Shown piece after piece: positions 7,676-15,254 of a DNA stretch of 64,000 nucleotides. The stretch is taken from the NCBI GenBank assembly GCA_036526135.1, contig DATCZA010000013.1:20773-84772 (forward strand). The letters run 5' to 3'. The stretch is from UBA2965 sp036526135. Lineage in GTDB: Bacteria > Pseudomonadota > Gammaproteobacteria > Pseudomonadales > Azotimanducaceae. The position numbers and the translations under genes are program-made. Position 1 is the first letter of the stretch; every line of letters starts with the position of its first letter. Below the pieces are notes generated by a model. The model did no database searches, had not been told where the DNA came from, and was given only the letters and a program-made list of their open reading frames with translations.

Positions 7676-9202
7676 ATGAACGTACTGGCATCTCAGCTGG
7701 AACCCTGGGCGGTGGCCGATCGCCAGCCCCGCATCGCCATCATCGGGGCCGGCATGTCCGGCATCGCCGCCGTCGTCAAGCTCCGCAAAGCCGGTTACAC
7801 CCACCTCACCGTTTACGAGAAGGCCGACCGGGTCGGCGGGACCTGGCGCGAGAACACCTACCCGGGGCTGTCCTGCGACGTGCCCTCACGCTGGTACTCG
7901 TTCAGCTTTGCCCTGAGCTCCGAGTGGACTCACCGATTCTCCTACGGCCCGGAGATCCAGGCCTACATGGAGAAGGTCGCCGAGGGCTTCGGCGTGACGG
8001 ACGTGGTCCGGTTCGACACCCCGGTGACGGAGCTCACCTACGAAGCACCGTTCTGGCGCCTCACTACCGCCGCGGGCGAGCAGCAGATCTACGACGTCGT
8101 GATCTCGGCCACGGGCATCCTCCACCATCCCGCCATGCCGGACATCGAAGGACTGGAGGATTTCGCAGGAGCCAGCTTTCACTCGGCCCGCTGGGATCAC
8201 TCGGTGGATCTCACGGGCAAGCGTGTGGGCGTGATCGGCACCGGGTCCACGGCAGCCCAGATCGTCGGCGACATCGCCGGCTCCGTTGGCGAGCTCCACG
8301 TATTCCAGAGAACGCCCCAGTGGATGGTGCCCATGCCGCAGAAGACCTACAGCGCCCGCTGGAAGCGGGTGCTCAAGCTCTTCCCGTTCTTGAAGCGCCT
8401 GGCCTATCAGTACTACTTCCGCCTCATGGTTCGCACCTTCGCCATGGCCACCGTGGGCGATGAGAAGATGCAGGCCCGCATCAGCAAAATCACCCGGCAG
8501 AACCTCGAGCGCAACGTAAAGGACCCGGAGCTGCGCCGCAGGCTGACGCCCGACTACCAGGCGGCCTGCAAGCGCCTCATCCTCTGCTCGGACTTCTACC
8601 CAGCCATCACCCGCGACAACGCCCACCTGGTCACGGACGCCATCGAGCGCGTCACCCCCGCCGGCATCCGAACCGCCGACGGTCGCGTCCACGAGCTCGA
8701 CGTTCTCGTCCTGGCCACCGGGTTCGATCCGAGCGCGTTCATTCTGCCGACCAAGGTGACGGGTGAAGACGGGGTGGACCTGGAGTCCTTCTGGCAGGGC
8801 GCCCCACGAGCACTGAGAGCCGTGGCGATTCCCCGCTTTCCCAACTTCTGGATGCTGGAGGGCCCTACGGGCCCCGTGGGCAACATGTCCTTGATCACCA
8901 TCACCGAGCATCAGGTGGGCTACGTCATCGCGATGCTCGAGCGCATGAAGAAGCGCCGGCTCGTGGCCGTCTCCGCGCGCGAGGACGCCTACCGGAACTA
9001 CAACCAGGCCATGCAGGAGGCGGTGAAGAACACGGTCTGGATGACGGGCGGCTGCACGAGCTGGTACATCGACAAGACCGGGATCCCGAACCTGTACCCC
9101 TGGGAGCCGATGCGCTATCTGAAGTCCATGCGCAATCCCGACTTCTCGGAATACCGGGAGGAAACCGGGCAGGGGAAGGAAGCGGCGCTGGCAGCGGCCT
9201 AG
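7676..9202 (+). CDS. Baeyer-Villiger flavin monooxygenase (second, shorter form)
   Basis: The 508-residue enzyme has GAGMSG (24-29) for FAD, the type I BVMO fingerprint FAGASFHSARW (163-173) and GTGSTA (188-193) for NADPH. It lacks the long N-terminal extension of the BVMO at 2460 and is closer in size to cyclohexanone- or 4-hydroxyacetophenone-core enzymes. The ATG at 7676 follows GGCGGGG. It is alone on its strand, divergent from tetR and controlled by the dyads at 7615-7660. The two BVMOs are only about 20-30 percent alike by eye outside the motifs, so they are not a recent duplication and probably take different substrates. Confidence 0.92.
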   Translation: MNVLASQLEPWAVADRQPRIAIIGAGMSGIAAVVKLRKAGYTHLTVYEKADRVGGTWRENTYPGLSCDVPSRWYSFSFALSSEWTHRFSYGPEIQAYMEKVAEGFGVTDVVRFDTPVTELTYEAPFWRLTTAAGEQQIYDVVISATGILHHPAMPDIEGLEDFAGASFHSARWDHSVDLTGKRVGVIGTGSTAAQIVGDIAGSVGELHVFQRTPQWMVPMPQKTYSARWKRVLKLFPFLKRLAYQYYFRLMVRTFAMATVGDEKMQARISKITRQNLERNVKDPELRRRLTPDYQAACKRLILCSDFYPAITRDNAHLVTDAIERVTPAGIRTADGRVHELDVLVLATGFDPSAFILPTKVTGEDGVDLESFWQGAPRALRAVAIPRFPNFWMLEGPTGPVGNMSLITITEHQVGYVIAMLERMKKRRLVAVSAREDAYRNYNQAMQEAVKNTVWMTGGCTSWYIDKTGIPNLYPWEPMRYLKSMRNPDFSEYREETGQGKEAALAAA

Positions 9203-9206
9203 AGGG

Positions 9207-10718
9207 TCAGGGGGCGACCTCCTCGCGCAGCCTGAACTTGAGCACCTTACCCATGACGTTGCGCGGCAGCGACTGGAAGAAGCGCACTTCCCGGGGATGC
9301 TTGTAACGGGCAAGACGTCCGGCGAAGCGCGCGATCAGCTCATCTTCACCCAGGTCGGCCCCGTCCCGCAGCACCACGCAGGCAACCGGGACCTCGCCCC
9401 AGCGCTCGTCCGGCCGGCCCACCACCGCGTACTCTGCGAGCTCGGGCATCTCCGCCAGCACGTTCTCGAGCTCGGCGGGGTAGACGTTCTCACCGCCGGA
9501 GATGACCACGTCCTTCTTCCGATCGTCCACGTAGAAGAACCCTTCGGCGTCCATGTGGCCGATGTCCCCGGTATGAAACCAGCCGTCGGAGAACGCGGCG
9601 GCCGTGGTCTCCGGGTCATTCAGATACTCGCAGAAAAGATTCGGACCTTTCAGAACGATCTCGCCACGCTCCCCCGGCCCGAGGATGTTTCCCCCATCGT
9701 CCACGATCCGCGCCTCGCAGTGAATGACCGGTTTGCCCGCCGCCCCCCGCTTGCGTCGGGTCTCGGCGATGGGCAGGCAGATGGCCGTCGGCGCGCTCTC
9801 CGTGAGCCCGTATATCTGCGTGGCGGGCACCCCGCGGTCGTGCCAAGCGTCGAGCAGCGGGTCCGGTACGGTAGACGAGCCGGTGCCCACCATACGCAGG
9901 GAGGAGAGGTCGGTCTCCGACCACGCCGGGTGGTCGACCATGGCGGTGATGACCGCCGGTACCGCCAGGAACATGGTGGGCTTGAGCGTCTCGATGGCCC
10001 TGAGGGCCTCACCCGGATCGAAGCGCCGCATCAGGCTCACGCCGGCCCCAATGTAAAAAGCCGGCGTGGTCTGAATGTTGAGACCACCTGCGTGGAAGAG
10101 CGGCAGGACGGTGAGCACGTGGTCCGACGCCCGCATCTCCTGAGCGTGAATCGCGTTCAGCGCGTTGTAGAAAAGCGCACGCTGGTCGTGCGCCACGCCC
10201 TTCGGCTGGCCGGTGGTGCCGGAGGTGTAAATCAGCAGCACCCGATCATCCAGCGTTCCCACGTCTTCGAAACCGCCTTCCCTTGCGTCACCGAGCATGC
10301 GCTGAAACTCGTGCCAATGTGGCTCCGGCGGCGCACCCATGGCCACCCGCTCCAGGCCCGGCACATCGATCGCGTTCGCCTGGGCAGCAAACTCGTCTTC
10401 AACGAAGAGAAAGCGCGCGCCGCTGTGACGCAGTATCCACTCGTGTTCCGGGCCGGCCAGGCGATTGTTCAGGGGGAGCAGGCTGGCCGCGTTGCGGGCG
10501 CACGCGAACAGCAAAACGATCATCTGCTCGCTGTTGAGGCCGAGAAACGCCACCACGTCGCCGCGCCGGATGCCCAGGCCGTCGCGCAGCAGAAAGGCCA
10601 TGCGATCCACGGCGGCGTCGAGCTCCGCGTAGGTGTATGCAGTCTCGCCCAGACGGAGCGCCGGGCGGCCGCCTGCCCAGTCAGCGTTGCAGCGGATCCA
10701 GTCGCCGAGACCGTTCAA
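9207..10718 (-). CDS. Acyl-CoA synthetase / AMP-dependent ligase
   Basis: The product is about 503 residues from a TTG at 10718, placed 4 bases after the acyl-CoA dehydrogenase stop with GGAGAG upstream; the frame stays open to 10892 but that part overlaps the neighbour in another frame. It has the AMP-binding P-loop LLIYTSGTTGQPKG, the core motif DGWFHTGDIG and the C-terminal lysine motif LPRNVMGKVLK, so it is an intact ANL-family CoA ligase. It activates a carboxylic acid to its CoA thioester via an adenylate. It is the last gene of the leftward NicX-like operon and most resembles fatty-acid CoA ligases; chain length is unknown. Confidence 0.9.
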   Translation of the reverse strand: MNGLGDWIRCNADWAGGRPALRLGETAYTYAELDAAVDRMAFLLRDGLGIRRGDVVAFLGLNSEQMIVLLFACARNAASLLPLNNRLAGPEHEWILRHSGARFLFVEDEFAAQANAIDVPGLERVAMGAPPEPHWHEFQRMLGDAREGGFEDVGTLDDRVLLIYTSGTTGQPKGVAHDQRALFYNALNAIHAQEMRASDHVLTVLPLFHAGGLNIQTTPAFYIGAGVSLMRRFDPGEALRAIETLKPTMFLAVPAVITAMVDHPAWSETDLSSLRMVGTGSSTVPDPLLDAWHDRGVPATQIYGLTESAPTAICLPIAETRRKRGAAGKPVIHCEARIVDDGGNILGPGERGEIVLKGPNLFCEYLNDPETTAAAFSDGWFHTGDIGHMDAEGFFYVDDRKKDVVISGGENVYPAELENVLAEMPELAEYAVVGRPDERWGEVPVACVVLRDGADLGEDELIARFAGRLARYKHPREVRFFQSLPRNVMGKVLKFRLREEVAP

Positions 10719-10722
10719 CGCC

Positions 10723-11913
10723 TCAGCTCTCCAGACTTTCCCGCCCGAGGCGTTCGATGCAGATGTCGGGCGTCCAGGGGAGCATGAGCGAGCCGCAGCG
10801 GGAATCCCGGTAAAGCTGCTCCAGCCGCAGGGATTTGAACAGCGAGCGCCCGCCGCACACGCGAATGGCCTGCCGGCAGATGTCGTTGGCAAACTCCATG
10901 ACCGTGTACTGAGCGGCGTAAGCGCGCAGCCGCTCGTCTTTGCTCGGTCGGTAGGCGGCCTCCCCGATGGCTTTCTCGAAGAGCGCCCGGGCCTGCTCCA
11001 GCTTGATGCGCATCTCGGCGACGCCCACCTGCTTGACCGGGTTGTCGCGGGCGCCGCCCGCCGGCGGGCCGCCTTCCACCTCCCCGCGCAGGTACTGGCA
11101 GGTGAAATCGAAGGCGGCTTCAGCGATGCCGAGGTAGGTGGGGCAGAGGGTCATGAACATGTGCGGCCAGCCCAGCGCCGCCTGGTAGTAGCAGCCCTGG
11201 GGCAGAAGCTGGCCCGAATCCGGCACGAAGACGTCCTCGAGAACGAGGCTGCGGGAGACCGTGCCGCGCATGCCGAGCACGTCCCAGTCACCGGCAACGG
11301 AGAACCCGCTGGCGCTGGCAGGCACCGCCAGCAGCAGCGTGTTGCGGACGTCCGGCTCGCGGCCGTCGGTGAGGTCGGTGCAGAGCACGCCGTAGAAGTG
11401 CGCCGAGCCGGAAAGGGACGCAAAGTGCTTGCGGCCGTTCACCAGCCAGCCACCGTCCACCTTCACGGCGGATGTATCGAAGGCCGCCTTGCCGGCCGCG
11501 GCGGCGCTGTTGGGCTCCGAGAAGGGCTGCGCGAAGATGTGGCCTTCCTCGATCACCCCGGCATAGATTTCCGCTCGGCGCGACTCGTGGGCCGAGCGCT
11601 CGGCGTCGCTCATGGGCAGGTCGTCGGCCAGCTGACCCGACCAGAGCATGGTGGAAGTGTGCATGTTGAAGGTGAGCGCCGTGGCGCCGCACCAGCGCCC
11701 GAGCTCAACGGAAATGCTGGCGTAGGTGCCGAAATCGGCGCCGAGACCCCCGTAGCGCCGGTCGATGGCGAGACCGAGGAAACCGGCTTCGCGCAGGTCC
11801 TCGTAGTTCTCGTCCGGGAATCGCGCTTCCTCGTCATAGGTCCGCCGGCGGGGGAGAAAGCGGTCCCTGCCCAGCTCGCGGGCAATACCGATCAGTTCCT
11901 CAGTCTTCGTCAT
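10723..11913 (-). CDS. Acyl-CoA dehydrogenase family protein
   Basis: From the ATG at 11913 (MTKTEELIG) the product is 396 residues, normal for the family. The N-terminal helical domain contains FRKxGxxG-like sequence (LREAGFLGLAI), the middle beta domain has FAQPFSEPN (FAD/substrate contact) and the C-terminal four-helix domain is complete (VCGGRSLFKSLRLEQLYRD). Such flavoproteins introduce an alpha-beta double bond into acyl-CoA, or act as hydroxylases in some catabolic clusters. Its ATG overlaps the TGA of the truncated hydrolase (ATGA), and the CoA ligase follows within 4 bases, so the three are co-expressed. Confidence 0.88.
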   Translation of the reverse strand: MTKTEELIGIARELGRDRFLPRRRTYDEEARFPDENYEDLREAGFLGLAIDRRYGGLGADFGTYASISVELGRWCGATALTFNMHTSTMLWSGQLADDLPMSDAERSAHESRRAEIYAGVIEEGHIFAQPFSEPNSAAAAGKAAFDTSAVKVDGGWLVNGRKHFASLSGSAHFYGVLCTDLTDGREPDVRNTLLLAVPASASGFSVAGDWDVLGMRGTVSRSLVLEDVFVPDSGQLLPQGCYYQAALGWPHMFMTLCPTYLGIAEAAFDFTCQYLRGEVEGGPPAGGARDNPVKQVGVAEMRIKLEQARALFEKAIGEAAYRPSKDERLRAYAAQYTVMEFANDICRQAIRVCGGRSLFKSLRLEQLYRDSRCGSLMLPWTPDICIERLGRESLES

Positions 11914-12488
11914 CACAGCTGACCCAGAAATTCGTTCACGGCCCGGGTGAAAGCAGCGGGCCTTTCCACGTACGCAAGATGACCCGCGTCCTGCAGACAA
12001 TCGTAACGGCCGGCCGGGATCTCGGTCGCCATCTTTTCCATGGTGCGCGGCGGCGCCGTCTGATCGAGCTCCGCTGCCAGGCACAGCGTCGGGGCGTCGA
12101 TCTCAGGAAGGGTACCCCGCTGATCGAAGCCGACCAGGCAAGTGAGCACCTGCCGGTAAACGTCCGCGGGCAGAGGGCTCATGGTGGCAACGGCCCGCTC
12201 GATGGCTTCCGCACGGGACGGATCGCCGAACATGCCGGTGATCAGTTCTCTGGCAAAGTCCGCCGGGGCACGGCCATCCTCGAGCGGCTTGAGCCGGGCA
12301 TCCAGAAACTGCTGCTGCCAATCGCTGCCCGGCTTGCCGAAGCGCGCCATCGTCTGGGCGAGGACGAGAGAACGCACGCGCCCTGGCTCGGCCAGCTGGG
12401 CGTCGAAGGCATGCCGGTTGCCGCCGATGCCATGCAGAAACACCACCGGCTCGCCGGAACCCGCTTCCTTGAAACCTGGAACGCTCAA
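11913..12488 (-). CDS. Internally deleted alpha/beta hydrolase lacking the nucleophile elbow
   Basis: The frame encodes 191 residues from a TTG at 12488 that overlaps the TGA of the NicX-like gene (TTGA). It begins like a normal hydrolase (SGEPVVFLHGIGGNRHAFDAQL), then jumps directly to EPGRVRSLVLAQ, which in the family follows the GxSxG nucleophile elbow. About 65-75 residues, including the catalytic Ser and the strands around it, are missing without loss of frame. The later Asp (AELDQTAPP) and His (DAGHLAYVE) of the triad remain. It is likely catalytically dead, or an in-frame pseudogene kept open by coupling. A NicX partner hydrolase such as NicD would be expected here. Confidence 0.75.
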   Translation of the reverse strand: MSVPGFKEAGSGEPVVFLHGIGGNRHAFDAQLAEPGRVRSLVLAQTMARFGKPGSDWQQQFLDARLKPLEDGRAPADFARELITGMFGDPSRAEAIERAVATMSPLPADVYRQVLTCLVGFDQRGTLPEIDAPTLCLAAELDQTAPPRTMEKMATEIPAGRYDCLQDAGHLAYVERPAAFTRAVNEFLGQL

Positions 12489-13531
12489 GCAAGCTCGCGC
12501 TGCAAGGCACCGTCCACAACCACGGCCTCGCCGTCCAGGTGAACGGAGCAGTTGCGCAGCGGCAGGTCGAAGTGGCCGAGGGTATGGCGCCCGGCGACTT
12601 CGTTGGCGCCGGTGGAGTATAGGAAATTGCCGCCGAACGCTCGCAACTCCGTGCCGTTGAAGTCGTTGCGATCGTACATGGTCATGGCGTCCCAGCGGGC
12701 GGCGTTGTTCATGCCCCAACCGAGATGGCTGGCGGCGTAGGCTTCCTGGTCTCCCCACGCCGCGAAGTAGCTGCGCATCAGCTCGGCGTCCACCCCCGCC
12801 CCGTCGATCTCCGTGACGTAGTCGGCGTCGATGCTGAGCGCCACGGGGTTCTCCAGGTAACGCTTGAACGTCAGGTTAACGTCACCGCGGTCGAGAACGA
12901 GAACGCCGCTCACCGAGCCGGCCGCGGGGAAACAAAGGCAAAGCCCGCCGGGCCAGTGACTCATGATGCCGGGGCGCGCAACGTAGCCCCAGCCGCCGCC
13001 GGCCACGGAGCCTTCGAGAGAGACGGTGAGGTCCGTCCCCGCGGCCGAGGTCACCTTCATCTGGCTCGCGCCGCGCAGCTTCCTGATACCGGCCTTGACC
13101 CGGGTCTCCAGGGCCTCGTCGGGCTCCAGCCGTTCCAGGGCCTCCGGGTGCTCGTTGGAAATCATCAGCACCCGGGCGCCGCCCTTGAGGATTTCCGGCA
13201 GCTCGGGCGCGTGAAGCATGCCCTCGACGGTGCAGTCGACGACGAATCCCGCCGACGACAGCGCGGCGACGACGGAACGCGAGTGGCCAATCACGTCGGT
13301 TGCGCCCGTGGAACGAACGGGCACCGGCGCCTTCTGTGGCGGCGTAGGGATCACCAGATGGTAGGGCCTGGCCCCGAGCCTGAGCAGGGCGAGCTCGGCG
13401 AGCTGTGCGTTGGCCGGCCGGCTCTGGCTCTCAGAGAGGATGGCGACCTCCTCGTTCTCAGCAACGGCGCACCGCTCGAACACCCGTGCGAAGCAGTCGA
13501 TCCACTTGCCCTCGATACGTTCCTGCAGCAT
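12485..13531 (-). CDS. 2,5-dihydroxypyridine 5,6-dioxygenase (NicX)-like protein
   Basis: The 348-residue protein matches NicX along its length in my recollection of that family: SHLGWGMN corresponds to the SHIGWGL segment, the block GGNFLYSTGANEVAG is alike, and GHFDLPLRN matches the metal-binding HxD segment. The His of SHLGWG and the His and Asp of HFD supply the three Fe(II) ligands known for NicX, so the active site looks complete. NicX opens a dihydroxypyridine ring; related proteins of the M29-like fold have other or unknown activities. I chose the ATG at 13531 (MLQERIEGKW) with GGGGA upstream over a TTG at 13546. It heads an operon with a hydrolase, an acyl-CoA dehydrogenase and a CoA ligase. 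Confidence 0.75.
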   Translation of the reverse strand: MLQERIEGKWIDCFARVFERCAVAENEEVAILSESQSRPANAQLAELALLRLGARPYHLVIPTPPQKAPVPVRSTGATDVIGHSRSVVAALSSAGFVVDCTVEGMLHAPELPEILKGGARVLMISNEHPEALERLEPDEALETRVKAGIRKLRGASQMKVTSAAGTDLTVSLEGSVAGGGWGYVARPGIMSHWPGGLCLCFPAAGSVSGVLVLDRGDVNLTFKRYLENPVALSIDADYVTEIDGAGVDAELMRSYFAAWGDQEAYAASHLGWGMNNAARWDAMTMYDRNDFNGTELRAFGGNFLYSTGANEVAGRHTLGHFDLPLRNCSVHLDGEAVVVDGALQRELA

Positions 13532-13661
13532 TCGACGTTTCCCCAAAATGCCGCATTGTACAGGGGTTGCCGGCGTCCGCAGCGGTCCCGGCAGCCGCCC
13601 CTGTGGGTAACGGGTGGGGGGTATTGGGGTATAAAGACACCACCCGTGCGAGGAGAGAGCA

Positions 13662-13907
13662 ATGAGCCTGATACGCTACCCGGTGGTTCAGTACGCGTAC
13701 GTCGTCGACGACATCGAAGCCGCCGGGTATCCCGCCGTGACCACCCTGACGTCCGCCGCCCGGGTGGCCTACATGGACACTCGGCCCATCCTGGGCTGCT
13801 TCGTGGAGCTCTACGAGGACAACGCCCCGCTGCGGGAGACCTTCGCCCACTGGAAGGCCGTCCACGACGCCTGGAACGGCGTCAGCGACCCGATTCGCGA
13901 TGCCTGA
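13662..13907 (+). CDS. Internally deleted VOC (glyoxalase-like) protein, 81 residues
   Basis: The start (MSLIRYPVVQYAYVVDDIEA) and the end (VAYMDTRPILGCFVELYED, then WNGVSDPIRD) both align with the full 173-residue VOC protein encoded at 26941-27462, but about 92 central residues are absent and the frame is kept. The missing part carries the first metal-binding motifs of the fold, so the product cannot form a normal VOC module alone. A good ribosome site (GAGGAGAG) precedes the ATG, and a TATAAA lies at 13630-13635, so it may still be expressed. The cupin gene overlaps its end by 8 bases. Confidence 0.65.
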   Translation: MSLIRYPVVQYAYVVDDIEAAGYPAVTTLTSAARVAYMDTRPILGCFVELYEDNAPLRETFAHWKAVHDAWNGVSDPIRDA

Positions 13908-14493
13908 CCCTGAACAGCCCGGCGAGCTGCCCTTCCGGCCAGCGGACGCGATCCTTCGACCCGAGTCATTTCTGCCGGCCGCTGACGGCACGGAAGTCTG
14001 CGCTTTCCTCAATCCCTACGACGCGCGCGGCGCTGCCAGCGCGCACTCGGCGGGCGAAGCGATCAGCATGGCCGCCGGGCGGATAGGGCCAGGTGTGCGT
14101 TCCGCCATTCACGTCCATCCGGCGCTGACGCAGATCACCTACGTCACCGCGGGCACGCTCACCGCGCGGATGCGGGATCCGGGGGAGAGCGAACCGTCCC
14201 GACTCGAGGTGCCCACTGGAGCCGCCGTGCTGACCGAGGCAGGCACCCTGCTGCAGCTGTGCAACGAAACGGACCGGACCGTGGAAGTGCTCTACGTGTC
14301 CACGCCCGCATACGTTCTGGAGACCGCGGCTGACGGCGCCATCCGCTACGAGGACGCGTTGATCCTGGGCGCGGACTGGGACGCGCCCGCGGTGGCCCAC
14401 TGGAACGTCGAGACCGCAACACAGGCGCGCAGCCGGGCGACGGCGCGACGCGCCGAGGCGGCCGGGCGGATAGCCGGGCGAACCAGGCGCTGA
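13900..14493 (+). CDS. Cupin-domain protein
   Basis: The 197-residue protein has one cupin barrel. Motif 1 is recognisable as GVRSAIHVHPALTQITYVTAG (about residues 63-84), with HxH metal ligands, and motif 2 as PTGAAVLTEAGTLLQLCNET. The position normally filled by the metal-binding Glu of motif 1 is Gln or absent, so metal binding may be altered. The C-terminus is Arg/Ala-rich. It starts inside the end of the shortened VOC gene and is probably coupled to it. Small cupins serve as dioxygenases, isomerases or binding proteins; nothing here decides which. Confidence 0.7.
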   Translation: MPDPEQPGELPFRPADAILRPESFLPAADGTEVCAFLNPYDARGAASAHSAGEAISMAAGRIGPGVRSAIHVHPALTQITYVTAGTLTARMRDPGESEPSRLEVPTGAAVLTEAGTLLQLCNETDRTVEVLYVSTPAYVLETAADGAIRYEDALILGADWDAPAVAHWNVETATQARSRATARRAEAAGRIAGRTRR

Positions 14494-14511
14494 CGCGCCG
14501 CGACGATCCAG

Positions 14512-15132
14512 CTAAGCCCGCGACTCGGTGAGCGCGCGTTGAACCAGATGCTCGAGGGTCTCGTAGGGTTGCGCGCCGACGACGCCGTAGCCACCGGCGA
14601 CGAACGTCGGCACGCCGGTGATCCCGTATCGCCGCGAGCGCTTCCAATCCTCGTCCACGGCATTGGAGAAAGTCCGCTGGTCGATCACCTCCCGGGCACC
14701 GCCGGGATCGAGACCTGCGGACTTCGCGATGTCGACGAGCACGCCGGCATCACCGATATTCAGCCCGTCAACGAAATAGGCGCGAAACAGGGCGTCGTGT
14801 ATGGCTTCGCCACCGGGGCGGGAGTCGGCCCACTTCCCGAGTTCCTGAGCGAGCCGGCTGTTGAACGTGTGGGTACGACGGCCGTAAGGAAGCCCCTCCT
14901 CGTCCATGAGCGCTTTCATCCGCACGTACATGGCATCCAGATCGATCTCGCGACCGGCGAAGAGCGCTTCGATGGTGATTCCCTCCTCGGGAGTTTCCGG
15001 ATGCAGGGGGAAGGCAACCCAGCGAACCTCCAGATCGAAGCTGGACTTCAGTTTTTCAATACGCCCGGTACTGAGGTAACACCAGGGTCATATGTAGTCG
15101 CTGAAGATCTCCAGCTTCAACTGATCGGTCAT
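14512..15132 (-). CDS. Candidate selenoprotein: DsbA/FrnE-like thiol-disulfide oxidoreductase with in-frame UGA at the CxxC motif
   Basis: Read from the ATG at 15132 with the TGA at 15090-15088 taken as selenocysteine, the product is 206 residues. It begins MTDQLKLEIFSDYI, then U15, then PWCYLSTGRIEKL, so the UGA sits exactly where FrnE/DsbA relatives carry the first Cys of CPWC. Downstream the frame is intact to a normal stop and keeps family sequence (VRWVAFPLHPETPEEG) and the cis-Pro loop GVPTFVAGGYG. A SECIS-like hairpin starts 13 bases after the UGA. DsbA-family selenoproteins are known in bacteria. The alternative is a single-base TGC to TGA mutation; against that, the rest of the gene shows no decay. 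Annotation pipelines would call only the 139-residue downstream part (from 14931). Confidence 0.75.
15056..15074 (-). promoter_or_regulatory. Candidate bacterial SECIS hairpin
   Basis: On the coding (minus) strand UCAGUAC (15074-15068) pairs with GUAUUGA (15062-15056) as a 7-base stem with one G-U pair, closing a 5-base loop CGGGC (15067-15063). The loop begins 20 bases after the UGA and has G as second base. Bacterial SECIS elements are described as short hairpins with a G in the first loop positions about 16-37 bases after the UGA, and this one fits. Confidence 0.6.
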
Positions 15133-15254
15133 CTGCCCGTCCCGCTTCGACTTTGCGCCATCGTAACCCGTCGTTGCCCGCCACGCCCATCTCTGTTAAA
15201 TCCCTCGTTCGTCCCGTCATCCGGCGGGCTTGGGTTCGAGGAGGGGAAGCGTTC

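Noticed and set aside
14512..14931. A 139-residue stand-alone protein starting at ATG 14931.
   Set aside because: It is only the C-terminal two-thirds of a DsbA/FrnE protein; the true N-terminus with the active site lies upstream through the in-frame TGA.
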